64,000 nucleotides of DNA from Phreatobacter sp. (GCF_030691135.1 NZ_JAUYFA010000031.1:23289-87288); one strand, 5' to 3'; shown: positions 33,772 through 46,760, counted from the stretch's first letter. Notes: generated from the sequence alone by a model not told the origin. Program-made: numbers and translations.

Positions 33772-34380
33772 TCAGGGCGTTCGGGCGAACCCTGCCAGCA
33801 AGGCGTTGACCCCGACATCGAGCAGTTCTTCGGGGCTCTCGAGCCCGCCCGGCACGGCGATCGACCCTGGCGCCGACAAGGAAGCGAGGCCATGGGTCAG
33901 AGCGAAGACCAGCGTCGCCGCAACCTTGACCCGCCGGGGATCGGAACTGCCGATGGACCGTCCGACAGCCTGCTGGAGCGCGGCAAATCCCGGGTCATCC
34001 GCCGACCCGCCGCCGCCGGGATGGCCGGTATTGAACATGGCGGCGTAATAGGCCGGTTCCTCGCGCGCAAAGGCGAGATAGGCCCGCCCCATGGCGACAA
34101 AACCGTCGGGACCGCCGGCCTCGGCCGCTGCGCGGAGCCGCCGGCCCAGGGCTTCGAAGCCGGCGACGGCGATCTCCTTCAGCAGGGCCTCGCGATCCTT
34201 GAAATGGCGGTAGGGCGCGGCCGGCGAGACCCCCGCCAGTTTCGCCGCGTCAGACAGGGTGAACCCTGCCGGCCCACGCTCGGCGATCAGCCGGCGTGCC
34301 GCCTCCAGCAGCGCCTCGCGGAGGTTGCCATGGTGATAGCCACGGCGCTCGGACAGCTCTGAATCGGGGAGGCGTACCAT
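33772..34380 (-). CDS. TetR/AcrR family transcriptional regulator
   Basis: A 202-residue repressor-type protein. The N-terminal helix-turn-helix is YHHGNLREALLEAARRLIAE, FTLSDAAKLAGVSPAAPYRHFKDREALL, typical of TetR. The C-terminal ligand domain is not specific. It ends 9 bp from the stop of the convergent membrane protein gene. Start ATG 34380 (MVRLPDSELSERRG) is preferred over 34419; no strong RBS decides. Target genes are unknown; autoregulation from the 600-bp upstream region is likely. Confidence 0.85.
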   Translation of the reverse strand: MVRLPDSELSERRGYHHGNLREALLEAARRLIAERGPAGFTLSDAAKLAGVSPAAPYRHFKDREALLKEIAVAGFEALGRRLRAAAEAGGPDGFVAMGRAYLAFAREEPAYYAAMFNTGHPGGGGSADDPGFAALQQAVGRSIGSSDPRRVKVAATLVFALTHGLASLSAPGSIAVPGGLESPEELLDVGVNALLAGFARTP

Positions 34381-34615
34381 GATGTGAAGTGGCCTGACAT
34401 CTGCGCCGCCACCCGTCAAGGGCTTCGGCCGCTGCGGACCTGGGTCCGATTCCCGGACGAAGCGGCACCCGCCCGCCGGCCCTCCGCATCGAAGGGTCAG
34501 GAACCCTCACCCAATCAGCCGCGTTGATCGCCGGAGTTTCCGCAATCGTGTCAATCAGGATCCCGGCCGTGCTGCGAGCGATATGCCACGACCAGGGGAT
34601 ATCGCCAGATTTCGC

Positions 34616-34643
34616 TTGGCGTTCCGCGCTGAGCCGGCATAAC
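34616..34643 (+). promoter_or_regulatory. weak sigma-70-like promoter
   Basis: TTGGCG (34616-34621) and CATAAC (34638-34643) are separated by 16 bp and each match four of six consensus positions. Initiation near 34650 would give a leader of about 28 bases before the 34678 peptide. Confidence 0.35.
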
Positions 34644-34677
34644 TTTGGGAACCCGGTTTCTTCATGGGAGATCAGCC

Positions 34678-34761
34678 GTGGAACTCGTGCGTCACGTCAA
34701 CATTGTTTACGCGTGCGCCGCATTCGCCTTTGTTGGGGCCATTCTCTTCGGCGCATTCTGA
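34678..34761 (+). CDS. putative 27-residue single-helix membrane peptide
   Basis: A GTG-started frame of 27 codons plus TGA with GGGAG at 34666-34670, 7 bases upstream. The peptide starts MELVRHVNIV and then is wholly hydrophobic to the end (about YACAAFAFVGAILFGAF), so it would be a tiny inner membrane protein. A promoter-like pair lies just upstream. Unlike the DUF2865 gene downstream it carries no signal cleavage site. I do not recognise a family. Coding potential rests on RBS, hydrophobicity and placement. Confidence 0.45.
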   Translation: MELVRHVNIVYACAAFAFVGAILFGAF

Positions 34762-34981
34762 CGACACCTGCCCCGACCGGCGCGGCACGGCCTTGTGCCC
34801 ATCGCTGCGCCGGACCTCTGCGCGACATGTGTCACGGCAGCCCCGCAGCCGTGACATTTTCGCGCAACATCCTGTCGCTAGGGTCTATCCACTCTGATCG
34901 TCAGCCCGGGCTCTGCGCCGGGGCGGCGAGGCACGAAGTCATGCCCGTGCTCGTACTGCGTCGCTCATCGAGGGTGGACCG

Positions 34982-35935
34982 ATGACCTCTCACGCGCTGC
35001 CCCTCCCGATGATGACGGCTACCGTGGTCGCGGCCCTCGTCATGCTGCTGCCCCCCGCGCCGTCTCTCGCCCAGGACCGGGACGAGTTCTATGCCATAGC
35101 CCGCGGCGAAAACGGCCGGCGCGCGGCCGCCCCGGAGGCCTCCGGCCGCGGCCTCGGTTTCTTTTCACTGTTCGGCGGCGCACGTCGGCGCGACGTGCCG
35201 GAAATCACCGTCCGTCCCGGCGACGACATCCGCGGTTCGCCCCGCGGCAACGGCGAGCAGAGCCGCTCGACCTCCGGCGAGAATGTCGGCGGCCCCCGCG
35301 CCTATTGCGTGCGCACCTGCGACGGTTTCTTTTTCCCCATGGGCCCGGCGACGACCGGCGGAGCGCAACAGGCGCAGCAGCAGAGCTGCGCCTCCATGTG
35401 TCCAGGGGCCGAAGTGGCGCTCTATTCGGTCAGCCGCCAAGGCAGCATCGAGGATGCAGTCAATGCCCGCGGCCAGACCTACGCGGCCTTGCGCACCGCC
35501 TTCCGCTTCCGCCAGGGGCTGGAGCGAACCTGTTCATGCCAGGGCGCGGCCGCCAATGGCCTCGCCCGCCTCCCCATCACCCACGATGTCACCCTGCGCG
35601 CCGGCGATGTCGTCGTGACCGAAACCGGTGTCCAGGTCTTTCGCGGTGCCACGCGGTTCCCCTATCAGCCGCAGGATTTCGTGGCGGCGCGGTCCTATGG
35701 TCGTTTGCCCGCCGACGTCCGCCGCCGGGTCGAGGAGATCCAGGCCGGCATCCAGGCCGGCGACAGTGGCGCCGCGGCCCCGGTCGGGCGCCTGCCGCGG
35801 GCCACGCGGGCAGCGGCCGCCGGCCAGACGCGGGACGTCGCCGCGCCCGTGGCGGTCTCGATCCCGGTGAACGCCGAGTCGCCCGTCGTTCGCGTCATCG
35901 ATATCACCCAGAACCGCGAAACTCTGATGCGCTGA
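34982..35935 (+). CDS. DUF2865 secreted protein
   Basis: A 317-residue protein with an N-terminal signal (helix up to about residue 28, cleavage near SLAQ-DR). The centre has a Cys-rich DUF2865-like block: PRAYCVRTCDGFFFPMG, then SCASMCPGAEVALYSV, and later TCSCQG. These six cysteines plausibly form disulfides in the periplasm. The flanks are low-complexity, Arg/Gly/Ala-rich. The family is widespread in Hyphomicrobiales with unknown function. GAGGG just before ATG supports the start. Confidence 0.82.
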   Translation: MTSHALPLPMMTATVVAALVMLLPPAPSLAQDRDEFYAIARGENGRRAAAPEASGRGLGFFSLFGGARRRDVPEITVRPGDDIRGSPRGNGEQSRSTSGENVGGPRAYCVRTCDGFFFPMGPATTGGAQQAQQQSCASMCPGAEVALYSVSRQGSIEDAVNARGQTYAALRTAFRFRQGLERTCSCQGAAANGLARLPITHDVTLRAGDVVVTETGVQVFRGATRFPYQPQDFVAARSYGRLPADVRRRVEEIQAGIQAGDSGAAAPVGRLPRATRAAAAGQTRDVAAPVAVSIPVNAESPVVRVIDITQNRETLMR

Positions 35936-35969
35936 GGACCCGCCGGGTCCCCATTGATCCGGCAATGGG
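35936..35969 (+). terminator. tandem hairpins directly after the DUF2865 stop
   Basis: GGACCC/GGGTCC (35936-35950) is followed at once by CCCATTG/CAATGGG (35950-35969). No U-tract follows, so this may be a Rho-type or 3'-end stabilising structure. Confidence 0.3.
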
Positions 35970-36170
35970 GGAAGAGTAGAAGCTGCGCTCGGAAGCCCTC
36001 CGTTTCCTGCGACATCGACGAGATGGTCCGCGGTGATCGGTCGCTTCCAACGAATGACAAGGCCGGTGTACCGTCCTGATTTATGTCGGCAGAGAGAAGG
36101 CTCAGCCTCCGTTGCGGGAAGCGCGCGCTCTCAGGAACTCCCAACAGACCGTCCCGAAGGTTGCGATCCG

Positions 36171-38162
36171 ATGGCAGAAGATACGGCGGCCGGTTCCCCG
36201 CATCCGGCCGTGGCCGATGGTGGCCCGGGACATGACAATCGCACGGAAACGCGGACGCCTGCCGCGAACGGCGATCACGGTCATGGCCAAGGCAATTCCC
36301 AGGCGAGCTTCTGGGGCCTGCTCGTCGGCTCCATCGGTGTGGTCTACGGAGATATCGGCACGAGCCCGCTTTATGCGTTCCGCGAGGCCGTCGTGGCGGC
36401 CACAGGCCATGGCGCGGCGGGAACTCCGAGTCGCGAGATCGTCCTTGGCGTGCTCTCGCTGATTCTCTGGTCGCTGATTCTCATCATCACCGGCAAATAC
36501 GTCCTGCTGCTGCTGCGCGCCGACGACAAGGGCGAAGGCGGCATCCTGACGTTGGTCGCCCTCGCCCAGCGCGCCATGGGCAAGCCCAGCTACATGATCG
36601 CCCTTCTCGGCATGGCCGGAGCGGCCATGTTCTACGGCGACGCGGCGATCACGCCGGCGATCTCGGTTCTGTCGGCGCTCGAGGGTCTCAAGCTGGTGAC
36701 ACCGGTCTTCGAGCCCTACATCCTGCCGCTGACGGTCATCGTGATCATCGGGCTCTTTGCCGTGCAGAGCCACGGCACGGCCAGCGTCGCGCGTTATTTC
36801 GGGCCGATCTGCATCGTCTGGTTCCTCGCCATGGCCGTCACGGGAGCCATCCACATTGCCGACGATCTCGGCGTCTTCCATGCCTTCAATCCCTATTACG
36901 GTCTGGTCTTCCTCGCCAACAACGGCACGATCGGCCTCCTCGCGCTCGGCGCCGTCTTCCTCGCCGTCACGGGCGGCGAAGCGCTCTACACCGACCTCGG
37001 CCATTTCGGCCGCAAGCCGATCCAGTGGGCCTGGTTCGGCCTCGTCTTCCCGGCCCTGACGCTGAACTATCTCGGCCAGGGCGCCATGGTGCTCGCCGAC
37101 CCTTCCAAGCTGACCAATCCCTTCTATCTACTGGCGCCGTCCTGGGCTCTGCTGCCGATGGTGATCCTGGCGACCATGGCGACCATCATCGCCAGCCAGG
37201 CGGTCATCACAGGCGCCTTCTCGCTGTCGCGACAGGCGATCCAGCTCGGCCTCCTGCCGCGCATGGCCATCCGCCACACATCCGAGGAACAGGCCGGGCA
37301 GATCTACATGCCTGCCATCAACTGGGGCCTGCTGATCGGCGTCCTGACGCTGGTGCTGCTGTTCAAGTCCTCGTCGAGCCTCGCCTCCGCCTACGGCATC
37401 GCCGTCACCGCCACCATGTTCATCACCGCCCTGCTCGCCTGGTTCGTCGTCCGCCGGCTGTGGAAGTGGAACATGCTGCTCGCGCTCGTCGTGATGGTTC
37501 CGCTCATCGTCATCCACCTGATCTTCTTCGGCGCCAACATGCTGAAGCTGGTGGATGGCGGTTGGGTGCCGCTCGTGATCGGCGCCGTGATCATGTTCCT
37601 CATGCTGACGTGGCGGAAAGGCACGGCGATCCTCGCCGACAAGACCCGCCGCATCGAGGTGCCGCTGGTCGACCTCCTCAAGAGCTTCGACAAGCGCCCC
37701 CCGCATCAGGTCGCCGGCACGGCGGTGTTCCTGACCTCCGACCAAGCCTATGCGCCGGCCTCGCTGCTGCATAACCTGAAACACAACAAGGTGCTCCATG
37801 AGCACAATGTCTTCCTCGCCGTGAAGACGGTCGATGTTCCGCGCCTGCCGGATGCCGAGCGCATCTCCTACGAGAAGATCAACGAGCGGTTCTCGCGGCT
37901 GACGGTGCGCTTCGGCTACATGGAGACGCCGCACGTCCCCAGGGCTCTCATCGCGTGCAAGAAATACGGTTTGAAGTTCGACATGATGTCGACCTCGTTC
38001 TTCCTGTCGCGGCGGCACCTGAAGGCATCCGGCAAGCTCGGCATGCCGCTCTGGCAGGACTACATATTCATCGGCATGGCGGTGAACGCCAATTCGGCGT
38101 CGGACTATTTCCACCTGCCGACGGGACGGGTGGTCGAGGTCGGGACGCAGGTCACGATCTGA
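36171..38162 (+). CDS. kup: Kup-family potassium uptake protein
   Basis: A 663-residue transporter of the KUP/HAK family: an acidic, His/Gly-rich N-terminus, then [20 protein letters not shown], the family hallmark, and about 12 helices followed by a cytoplasmic C-terminal domain (roughly 510-663). It imports potassium, probably by proton symport. Start ATG 36171 ([12 protein letters not shown]) is chosen over 36033; the frame between them has no family-like sequence. No K-sensing riboswitch was seen. It is convergent with the metH operon. Confidence 0.95.
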   Translation: MAEDTAAGSPHPAVADGGPGHDNRTETRTPAANGDHGHGQGNSQASFWGLLVGSIGVVYGDIGTSPLYAFREAVVAATGHGAAGTPSREIVLGVLSLILWSLILIITGKYVLLLLRADDKGEGGILTLVALAQRAMGKPSYMIALLGMAGAAMFYGDAAITPAISVLSALEGLKLVTPVFEPYILPLTVIVIIGLFAVQSHGTASVARYFGPICIVWFLAMAVTGAIHIADDLGVFHAFNPYYGLVFLANNGTIGLLALGAVFLAVTGGEALYTDLGHFGRKPIQWAWFGLVFPALTLNYLGQGAMVLADPSKLTNPFYLLAPSWALLPMVILATMATIIASQAVITGAFSLSRQAIQLGLLPRMAIRHTSEEQAGQIYMPAINWGLLIGVLTLVLLFKSSSSLASAYGIAVTATMFITALLAWFVVRRLWKWNMLLALVVMVPLIVIHLIFFGANMLKLVDGGWVPLVIGAVIMFLMLTWRKGTAILADKTRRIEVPLVDLLKSFDKRPPHQVAGTAVFLTSDQAYAPASLLHNLKHNKVLHEHNVFLAVKTVDVPRLPDAERISYEKINERFSRLTVRFGYMETPHVPRALIACKKYGLKFDMMSTSFFLSRRHLKASGKLGMPLWQDYIFIGMAVNANSASDYFHLPTGRVVEVGTQVTI

Positions 38163-38196
38163 CCTCGGGCCATGGCGAATAACAGCTGTCCGGGAC

Positions 38197-38214
38197 GGCG
38201 CGCCATGGCGCGCC
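38197..38214. repeat. 18-bp perfect palindrome between kup and metH
   Basis: GGCGCGCCATGGCGCGCC reads the same on both strands. It lies between two convergent genes and could form a very stable hairpin in both transcripts, but no U-tract follows on either side. It may act as a bidirectional 3'-end structure. Confidence 0.6.
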
Positions 38215-38258
38215 GCGCCCTGCGGGGACGAGGTGGATAGGGCCCGTGGGCCGCCCCC

Positions 38259-40955
<2,697 letters not shown>

Positions 40956-40992
40956 CGGACACTCACGAAAAGAGAAGGACGGACGCGGCGCG

Positions 40993-42078
<1,086 letters not shown>

Positions 42079-42112
42079 CGGGCAAGCTCCTTCCGGAGGA
42101 AAGCTGTCAGGA

Positions 42113-43027
42113 TCACGCCGCCACCGCGCTCGGCGCGGCTTCCTTGGGACGCATGCCCAGCAGGTGGCAGACCGCATAGACGAGATCGGCGCGGTTCATC
42201 GTGTAGAAGTGGAACTCGGTGACACCGCGATCCACCAGGTCCAGCGCCTGCTCGGCGGCGACCGCCGCTGCGATCAGCTTGCGCGTCGCCGGGTCGTTCT
42301 CCAGCCCGTCGAAGCGCCGCGCCAGCCAGTCGGGCACGCTCGCACCCGTCCGCGCGGCGAAACCCGCCGTCTGCTTGAAATTCTGCACCGGCACGATGCC
42401 CGGCACGATCGGGATGGTGATCCCGGCGGCGCGGACGCGGTCGAGATAGCGCAGGTAGACGTCGTTGTCGAAGAAGAACTGGGTGATGGCCCGCGTCGCG
42501 CCGGCATCGACCTTGCGCTTCAGCATCTCGATGTCGGTGTCGAGCGAGGGGCTCTCCGGGTGCCGCTCGGGATAGGCCGAGACCGAGACCTCGAAATCGC
42601 CGATCGCCTTGATGCCGGCGACGAGCTCGGGCGAACCCTCATAGCCACCGGGATGGCTCTCGTATTTCGTGCCGACGCCGCCGACGGGGTCGCCGCGCAA
42701 GGCCACGATGTGGCGCACGCCGGCCGACCAGTAATCGCGGATCACCTCGTCGACCTCCGGCTTGGTCGCGGCGACGCAGGTCAGATGCGCCGCCGGGCTG
42801 AGCGAGGTGTTCTTGATGATGCGCGACACGGTGGCGTGGGTCCGCTCGCGGGTCGAACCGCCGGCGCCATAGGTGACCGAGACGAAGGAGGGCTCCAGCG
42901 GCGCAAGCCGCTCGACCGATTCCCACAGCGTCGTTTCCATCTCTTCCGTCTTCGGCGGGAAGAACTCGAAGGAGACCTTCAGGCGGGAACGCGAGACATA
43001 GCGGCTGGGCTTGTAGGCGGAGGACAT
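42113..43027 (-). CDS. metF: 5,10-methylenetetrahydrofolate reductase
   Basis: A 304-residue MTHFR with [17 protein letters not shown] near the N-terminus, [18 protein letters not shown], and ALRGDPVGG, all typical of MetF. It uses FAD to make methyltetrahydrofolate, the methyl source for the two downstream MetH proteins. The ATG overlaps the regulator stop by one base (TGATG), so regulator and enzyme are co-translated. Confidence 0.95.
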   Translation of the reverse strand: MSSAYKPSRYVSRSRLKVSFEFFPPKTEEMETTLWESVERLAPLEPSFVSVTYGAGGSTRERTHATVSRIIKNTSLSPAAHLTCVAATKPEVDEVIRDYWSAGVRHIVALRGDPVGGVGTKYESHPGGYEGSPELVAGIKAIGDFEVSVSAYPERHPESPSLDTDIEMLKRKVDAGATRAITQFFFDNDVYLRYLDRVRAAGITIPIVPGIVPVQNFKQTAGFAARTGASVPDWLARRFDGLENDPATRKLIAAAVAAEQALDLVDRGVTEFHFYTMNRADLVYAVCHLLGMRPKEAAPSAVAA

Positions 43028-44082
43028 CAGGCGACCTCGATGGCAGGAGCCGCCGGCAAGGCCGGGGCGTCGTTGACGATGCGTGGGTCGCGACCGACCC
43101 AGATGGAGACGGTGAGCTTGTCACCGCCGGAGATGTCGGGCGCGAGACTGTGGAAGCGGACCGGCGTCAGGCCGGCCGCGGACATCCAGCCTTCGATCAC
43201 GTCACGCGCGAAGCCGAGGCGACGGTGCGCCTGGACCTCACGCAGGAACTCATGCACGTGCGGGGCGAAATCGACCACGACGAGTCGTCCACCGGGACGC
43301 AGTACGCGGGCCGCCTCGCGGATGGCCCGGGCACCGTCGTCGAGGAAGTGCAGCACCTGGTGGATGATGACGCCGTCATAGGCGTCACGCGGCAGGGCGA
43401 GTGAATAGATGTCGCCGGTGCGCACCGAGCAGTGGCGGATCCCGGCGCGGTCGAGGGCGGCACGCGCCAGCGTCAGCATTTCCGGGCTGGCGTCGATGCC
43501 GAGGCCGCGATCGATATCGGGCGCGAAGAGTTCCAGCATCCGTCCGGTGCCCGTGCCGAGATCGAGAAGCGAGCGCAGCTTCGTGCCGGACAGCGCGTCG
43601 CGCACGGCCTTCTCGACACGCTCCTCGGGAACATGCAGCGCCCGCAGCCGGCCCCAATCCGCGGCATGGCGGCTGAAGAAGGCCTGCGCCTCGGCCGAAC
43701 GCTTGGCGCGCACCTCGGCGAGCCGCTCGCGGTCGCTGGCGAGAATGGCGTCGCCGGGATCGACGAGAGCTGCCAGCGCCACGACGGTGCGGGCGCCTGC
43801 GCCCTCGCCGGCAGCGCGGAAAAAGGCCCAGGACCCCTCCTTGACCCGCTCGACGAGCGCTGCTTCCAGGAGGAGCTTGAGATGGCGGGAGATGCGCGGC
43901 TGCGACTGGCCGAGAATGTCGACCATGTCGGTGACCGTCAGCTCGGCCTCGGCCAGCAGCGCGAGCAGGCGCAGCCGGGTCGGCTCGCCTACGGCGCGCA
44001 GGACCGCCACGGCGTCGTCGAACGCGTAGGCGGCCGCAGGGGCGCGTAGGGGTTTGCCGAAAGAAAGGGTCACAGGCCTCAC
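43027..44082 (-). CDS. ArsR-family regulator fused to SAM-dependent methyltransferase (SahR-like)
   Basis: A 351-residue fusion. Residues 25-90 are an ArsR winged helix (TVTDMVDILGQSQPRISRHL, then a beta-wing), and residues 165-330 are a class I methyltransferase domain with motif I LLDLGTGTGRM (172-182). Regulators of this design in alphaproteobacteria are reported as SahR, which senses S-adenosylhomocysteine and represses methionine-cycle genes; here the SAM fold is the likely sensor. It heads the metF-metH operon. The GTG at 44082 has no clear RBS; GTG 44073 or 44086 are also possible. A 16-bp palindrome ends 7 bp upstream. Confidence 0.83.
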   Translation of the reverse strand: MRPVTLSFGKPLRAPAAAYAFDDAVAVLRAVGEPTRLRLLALLAEAELTVTDMVDILGQSQPRISRHLKLLLEAALVERVKEGSWAFFRAAGEGAGARTVVALAALVDPGDAILASDRERLAEVRAKRSAEAQAFFSRHAADWGRLRALHVPEERVEKAVRDALSGTKLRSLLDLGTGTGRMLELFAPDIDRGLGIDASPEMLTLARAALDRAGIRHCSVRTGDIYSLALPRDAYDGVIIHQVLHFLDDGARAIREAARVLRPGGRLVVVDFAPHVHEFLREVQAHRRLGFARDVIEGWMSAAGLTPVRFHSLAPDISGGDKLTVSIWVGRDPRIVNDAPALPAAPAIEVA

Positions 44083-44088
44083 TCACAT

Positions 44089-44104
44089 ATAAAGATATCT
44101 TTAT
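44089..44104. promoter_or_regulatory. 16-bp palindromic operator, probable ArsR/SahR site
   Basis: ATAAAGATATCTTTAT is a perfect palindrome in an otherwise GC-rich stretch, 6 bp before the GTG of the regulator gene. ArsR-type regulators bind AT-rich palindromes of about this length, so this is the probable autoregulated operator of the methionine operon. No second copy was found in the window. Confidence 0.65.
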
Positions 44105-44167
44105 GCCCGTTTACCCGCCGTGGCAAGGGGCATTCGGAGCCGCCGAGGCGGCGCTCGTCAAAACAAT

Positions 44168-44182
44168 GTTCCTTTTTTGTTC
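44168..44182 (+). promoter_or_regulatory. LexA (SOS) box, GTTC-N7-GTTC
   Basis: GTTC at 44168-44171 and GTTC at 44179-44182 are separated by exactly 7 bases, the classical alphaproteobacterial LexA recognition pattern. It lies 37 bp before the radical SAM start at 44219, a suitable repressor position. Confidence 0.6.
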
Positions 44183-44218
44183 TTGAGCGCCCCCCGCCTC
44201 TCTGCTACCCCTGACGTC

Positions 44219-45430
44219 ATGGCCCGTCCCCGTCCCTCTCCGGTTCCCGACGATCTCGCGACCCGCCTGAACGACGGTGGAATGGAGGCTGCGGCGGCCC
44301 GGATTTTCGGTCTGACCACGGCCGGTGCCCTCGACACGGCCGCTGGCCCGGCGGTCGGCGAGGCCCGGCGCCGCGGGCGCGGCACGCTGACCAACGCCTC
44401 CGGGCGGTTCGAGACCGAGCGCCGGGAAGCCGTCGACGACGGCTGGGGCTCTCTCGAAGAACTGCCGGCCCTCGCAACCACGGTGACCGAGGAAAAGGCC
44501 AAGCGGATCATCACCCGCAACGATTCGCCCGATCTGTCCTTCGACCGCTCGATCAACCCCTATCGGGGCTGCGAGCACGGCTGCACCTACTGCTTCGCCC
44601 GCCCGACCCATGCCTATATGGGCCTGTCTCCCGGCCTCGATTTCGAGACGCGGCTGTTCGCCAAGCCAAATGCGGCGGAACTCCTCGAGAAGGAGCTGGC
44701 GGCACCCGGCTATCAGCCGCGTACCATCGCGCTCGGTACCAACACTGACCCCTACCAGCCCGTCGAGAAGCAGTGGATGCTGACGCGGCGCATCCTCGAA
44801 GTGATGGAGGCGGCGAACCACCCCGTGGGGATCGTCACCAAGAGCCACCTCGTCACCCGCGACATCGACATTCTCGCGCGGATGGCGGCCAAGGGTCTCG
44901 CCAAGGTCGCGCTGTCCGTGACGACGCTCGACGGCAAGCTCGCCCGGGCGCTGGAGCCGCGCGCCGCCACACCGGCAAGGCGGCTGGAGGCGATCCGCCT
45001 CCTCTCGGAGGCCGGCATCCCCACGGCGGTGCTGGTCGCCCCGATCATCCCAGCCGTCAACGACGCCGAGATCGAGCGGATCCTCGATGCGGCCTGGCAC
45101 ATGGGCGCGCGCGAGGCGGGCTATGTCCTCCTGCGGCTGCCGCACGAGATCCGCGACCTCTTCCGCGAATGGCTGGTGGCGAACCGGCCGGACGCGGCGC
45201 GCCACGTGCTCTCGCTGGTGCAGCAGACCCGCGGCGGCAAGGATTACGACGCGACCTTCCATCTCCGGCAGAAGGGCACAGGCCCCTTCGCCTGGATGAT
45301 AGGGCGCCGGTTCGAGGTGGCGCGCGAGCGCATCGGGTTCAACAAGCGGTCGCTGCGGCTGGAGACGGGGCATTTCACGCCGCCGGCGCGCAAGGGAGCG
45401 GCCGCCGCCGAGCAATTGTCACTGTTCTGA
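44219..45430 (+). CDS. PA0069/SplB-like radical SAM protein
   Basis: A 403-residue radical SAM enzyme with the cluster motif CEHGCTYC (Cys118, Cys122, Cys125, the CxxxCxxC pattern). INPYRGCEHGCTYCFARPTH and the TNTDPYQPVEKQWMLTR segment are typical of the PA0069/Rv2578c family, which is related to spore photoproduct lyase. Biological role is not established; a link to DNA damage is suggested by the LexA box upstream. ATG 44219 (MARPRPSPVPDDL) is preferred over 44120, since the earlier start would put the LexA box inside the coding region. A VOC protein follows 11 bp later. Confidence 0.88.
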   Translation: MARPRPSPVPDDLATRLNDGGMEAAAARIFGLTTAGALDTAAGPAVGEARRRGRGTLTNASGRFETERREAVDDGWGSLEELPALATTVTEEKAKRIITRNDSPDLSFDRSINPYRGCEHGCTYCFARPTHAYMGLSPGLDFETRLFAKPNAAELLEKELAAPGYQPRTIALGTNTDPYQPVEKQWMLTRRILEVMEAANHPVGIVTKSHLVTRDIDILARMAAKGLAKVALSVTTLDGKLARALEPRAATPARRLEAIRLLSEAGIPTAVLVAPIIPAVNDAEIERILDAAWHMGAREAGYVLLRLPHEIRDLFREWLVANRPDAARHVLSLVQQTRGGKDYDATFHLRQKGTGPFAWMIGRRFEVARERIGFNKRSLRLETGHFTPPARKGAAAAEQLSLF

Positions 45431-45441
45431 AGGGACGCCGC

Positions 45442-45882
45442 ATGACCAAAGCCTCCGCCGCCATCGCCCTGATCACGCTCGGTGTCGACGATCTGCCCCG
45501 TGCCACCCGCTTCTACAGCGACCTCGGCTTCGAGAAATCCGTCTCGCAGAGCCAGACCTCGGTCAGCTTCTTCCGGGCCGGCGGTGTCGTCCTGTCGCTC
45601 TTCGACCGCCGCGCCCTCGCCGATGACGCGGGGTTGCCCGTCACGCCGCGCTCCCCCTTCGGCGGCATCACCCTGGCGCGCACCCTGCCCTCCCGCGAGG
45701 CGGTCGACGACGCCTATGCCCATGCCCTGGCGAGCGGGGCGACGCCGCTGAAGCCGCCGCAGGAGGTCTTCTGGGGCGGCTATTCCGGTTACGTCGCCGA
45801 TCCCGACGGCCACCCGATCGAACTCGCCTGGAACCCGTTCTTCCCGATGCGGGACGACGGCTCGATCGAGCTCCCGATGTAA
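45442..45882 (+). CDS. VOC-family (glyoxalase-like) protein
   Basis: A 146-residue vicinal oxygen chelate protein of two beta-alpha-beta-beta-beta modules: ITLGVDDLPRATRFYSDLGF in the first, and YSGYVADPDGHPIELAWNP at the end, with a likely metal ligand Glu. Such proteins act as dioxygenases, isomerases, or antibiotic-binding proteins; this one cannot be placed. It is 11 bp after the radical SAM gene with an AGGGA RBS, and is probably co-expressed, perhaps within the SOS unit. Confidence 0.83.
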   Translation: MTKASAAIALITLGVDDLPRATRFYSDLGFEKSVSQSQTSVSFFRAGGVVLSLFDRRALADDAGLPVTPRSPFGGITLARTLPSREAVDDAYAHALASGATPLKPPQEVFWGGYSGYVADPDGHPIELAWNPFFPMRDDGSIELPM

Positions 45883-45896
45883 AAGGCTGCGATGTG

Positions 45897-45930
45897 AAAA
45901 GGCCGCCGGCCCCGTCAGTTCCCGGCGGCC
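45897..45930 (-). terminator. intrinsic terminator of the first barrel gene
   Basis: On the minus strand a 9-bp perfect stem (GGCCGCCGG with CCGGCGGCC) is followed by TTTT. The stem overlaps the last codons and stop of the gene. Confidence 0.7.
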
Positions 45931-46760
45931 ACCCCGTCGCCGAACATGTAGCGCAGGCCGATGCGGAACTCGTGCGCTGCGACCGTGGTGCGGTAGGCGC
46001 CGCCGGCGGTGTCGGCGAAGCGCAGCGCGCCCATGTGCATGTAGCGGTAGCCGAGATCGACCTTCGTCTGCGGCGACAGGTCGATCGTGACGCCGGCCAT
46101 GGCCGCCCAGGCGAGGGTCCATTTGACCGTGTTGACGAGGTTCGGCGTGCGCGTCGTCTCGCCGAGCAGGGCGGCGGCGGGTACCGGCGTCGAGACATAG
46201 CCGGAGGCGGCGAGGCGGGCCGTGCCGACGCCGACACCGACATAGGGCGTCACGCCGCCCCAGCCGCCGAGGTCGACATAGGCGTTGACGAGCACCGAAT
46301 GGGCGGTGACGCCGAACCGGTCGTTGCGGGCAGGCACCGGCAGCGGCCCCGCATAGGCCCAGTTGCCCTCTGGTGGGGCGAAGCCGGAGAGGCGCGCCGT
46401 CGAGCGGATGTCGAACGTCGTGTCGAGCCGCAGCCACTTGTACTTGAAGCCGGCGCCGAGGCTGCCGCCGAAACCCGTGCCGGCGCGGGTGTCGCGCAGG
46501 TCCACCCAGGCGCCGGGGACGACATTGACGGCGTCGAAATAGCGCGCGGCAGGCCGGCGGAAGAGGCTGGCATTGAGGTCGCCGCGCACATACCAGCCCG
46601 ACGAGAAGTCCTCCGCGAGGACCGGCGGCAGCAGCGGAGCGGCGGGCGCGGCGCCGCGCGTGTCGGCAGCGAGGGCCGGTGCGGCGGCGAGCATCAGGCA
46701 TGCCACGGCGACGGCCGAGAGGCGGGTTCCGATACGCAGCCACATGGTCGGACTTGTCAT
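45915..46760 (-). CDS. outer membrane beta-barrel protein (Omp25/opacity-like), first copy
   Basis: A 281-residue protein with a signal peptide (hydrophobic core about 15-31, cleavage near ALAA-DT). The mature part has alternating aromatic/hydrophobic strands: GWYVRGDLNASLF, GFGGSLGAGFKYKWLRLDTTF, VTPYVGVGVGTARL, AAMAGVTIDLSPQTKVDLGYRYM, HEFRIGLRYMF. This is the pattern of an eight-stranded barrel as in rhizobial Omp25/Omp31. AGGAAACGAG before ATG 46760 supports the start. It is followed by a hairpin terminator, and a CtrA-type box lies 79 bp upstream. Function: surface structure or adhesion, inferred. Confidence 0.82.
   Translation of the reverse strand: MTSPTMWLRIGTRLSAVAVACLMLAAAPALAADTRGAAPAAPLLPPVLAEDFSSGWYVRGDLNASLFRRPAARYFDAVNVVPGAWVDLRDTRAGTGFGGSLGAGFKYKWLRLDTTFDIRSTARLSGFAPPEGNWAYAGPLPVPARNDRFGVTAHSVLVNAYVDLGGWGGVTPYVGVGVGTARLAASGYVSTPVPAAALLGETTRTPNLVNTVKWTLAWAAMAGVTIDLSPQTKVDLGYRYMHMGALRFADTAGGAYRTTVAAHEFRIGLRYMFGDGVAAGN

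Larger units (their letters stand above)
34381..34981. other. 601-bp intergenic region between TetR gene and DUF2865 gene
   Basis: It contains a short GTG-started peptide frame (34678-34761) and a weak sigma-70-like promoter before it. The remaining parts, 34381-34600 and 34762-34981, show no gene, tRNA or strong hairpin. The TetR promoter/operator should lie near 34390-34500, but no clear palindrome stands out. Confidence 0.5.

Noticed and set aside
34431..34480. tRNA-like T-arm (CTGGG-TCCGATT-CCCGG)
   Set aside because: The T-arm shape is there but no acceptor, D- or anticodon arms fit the upstream sequence within tRNA length.
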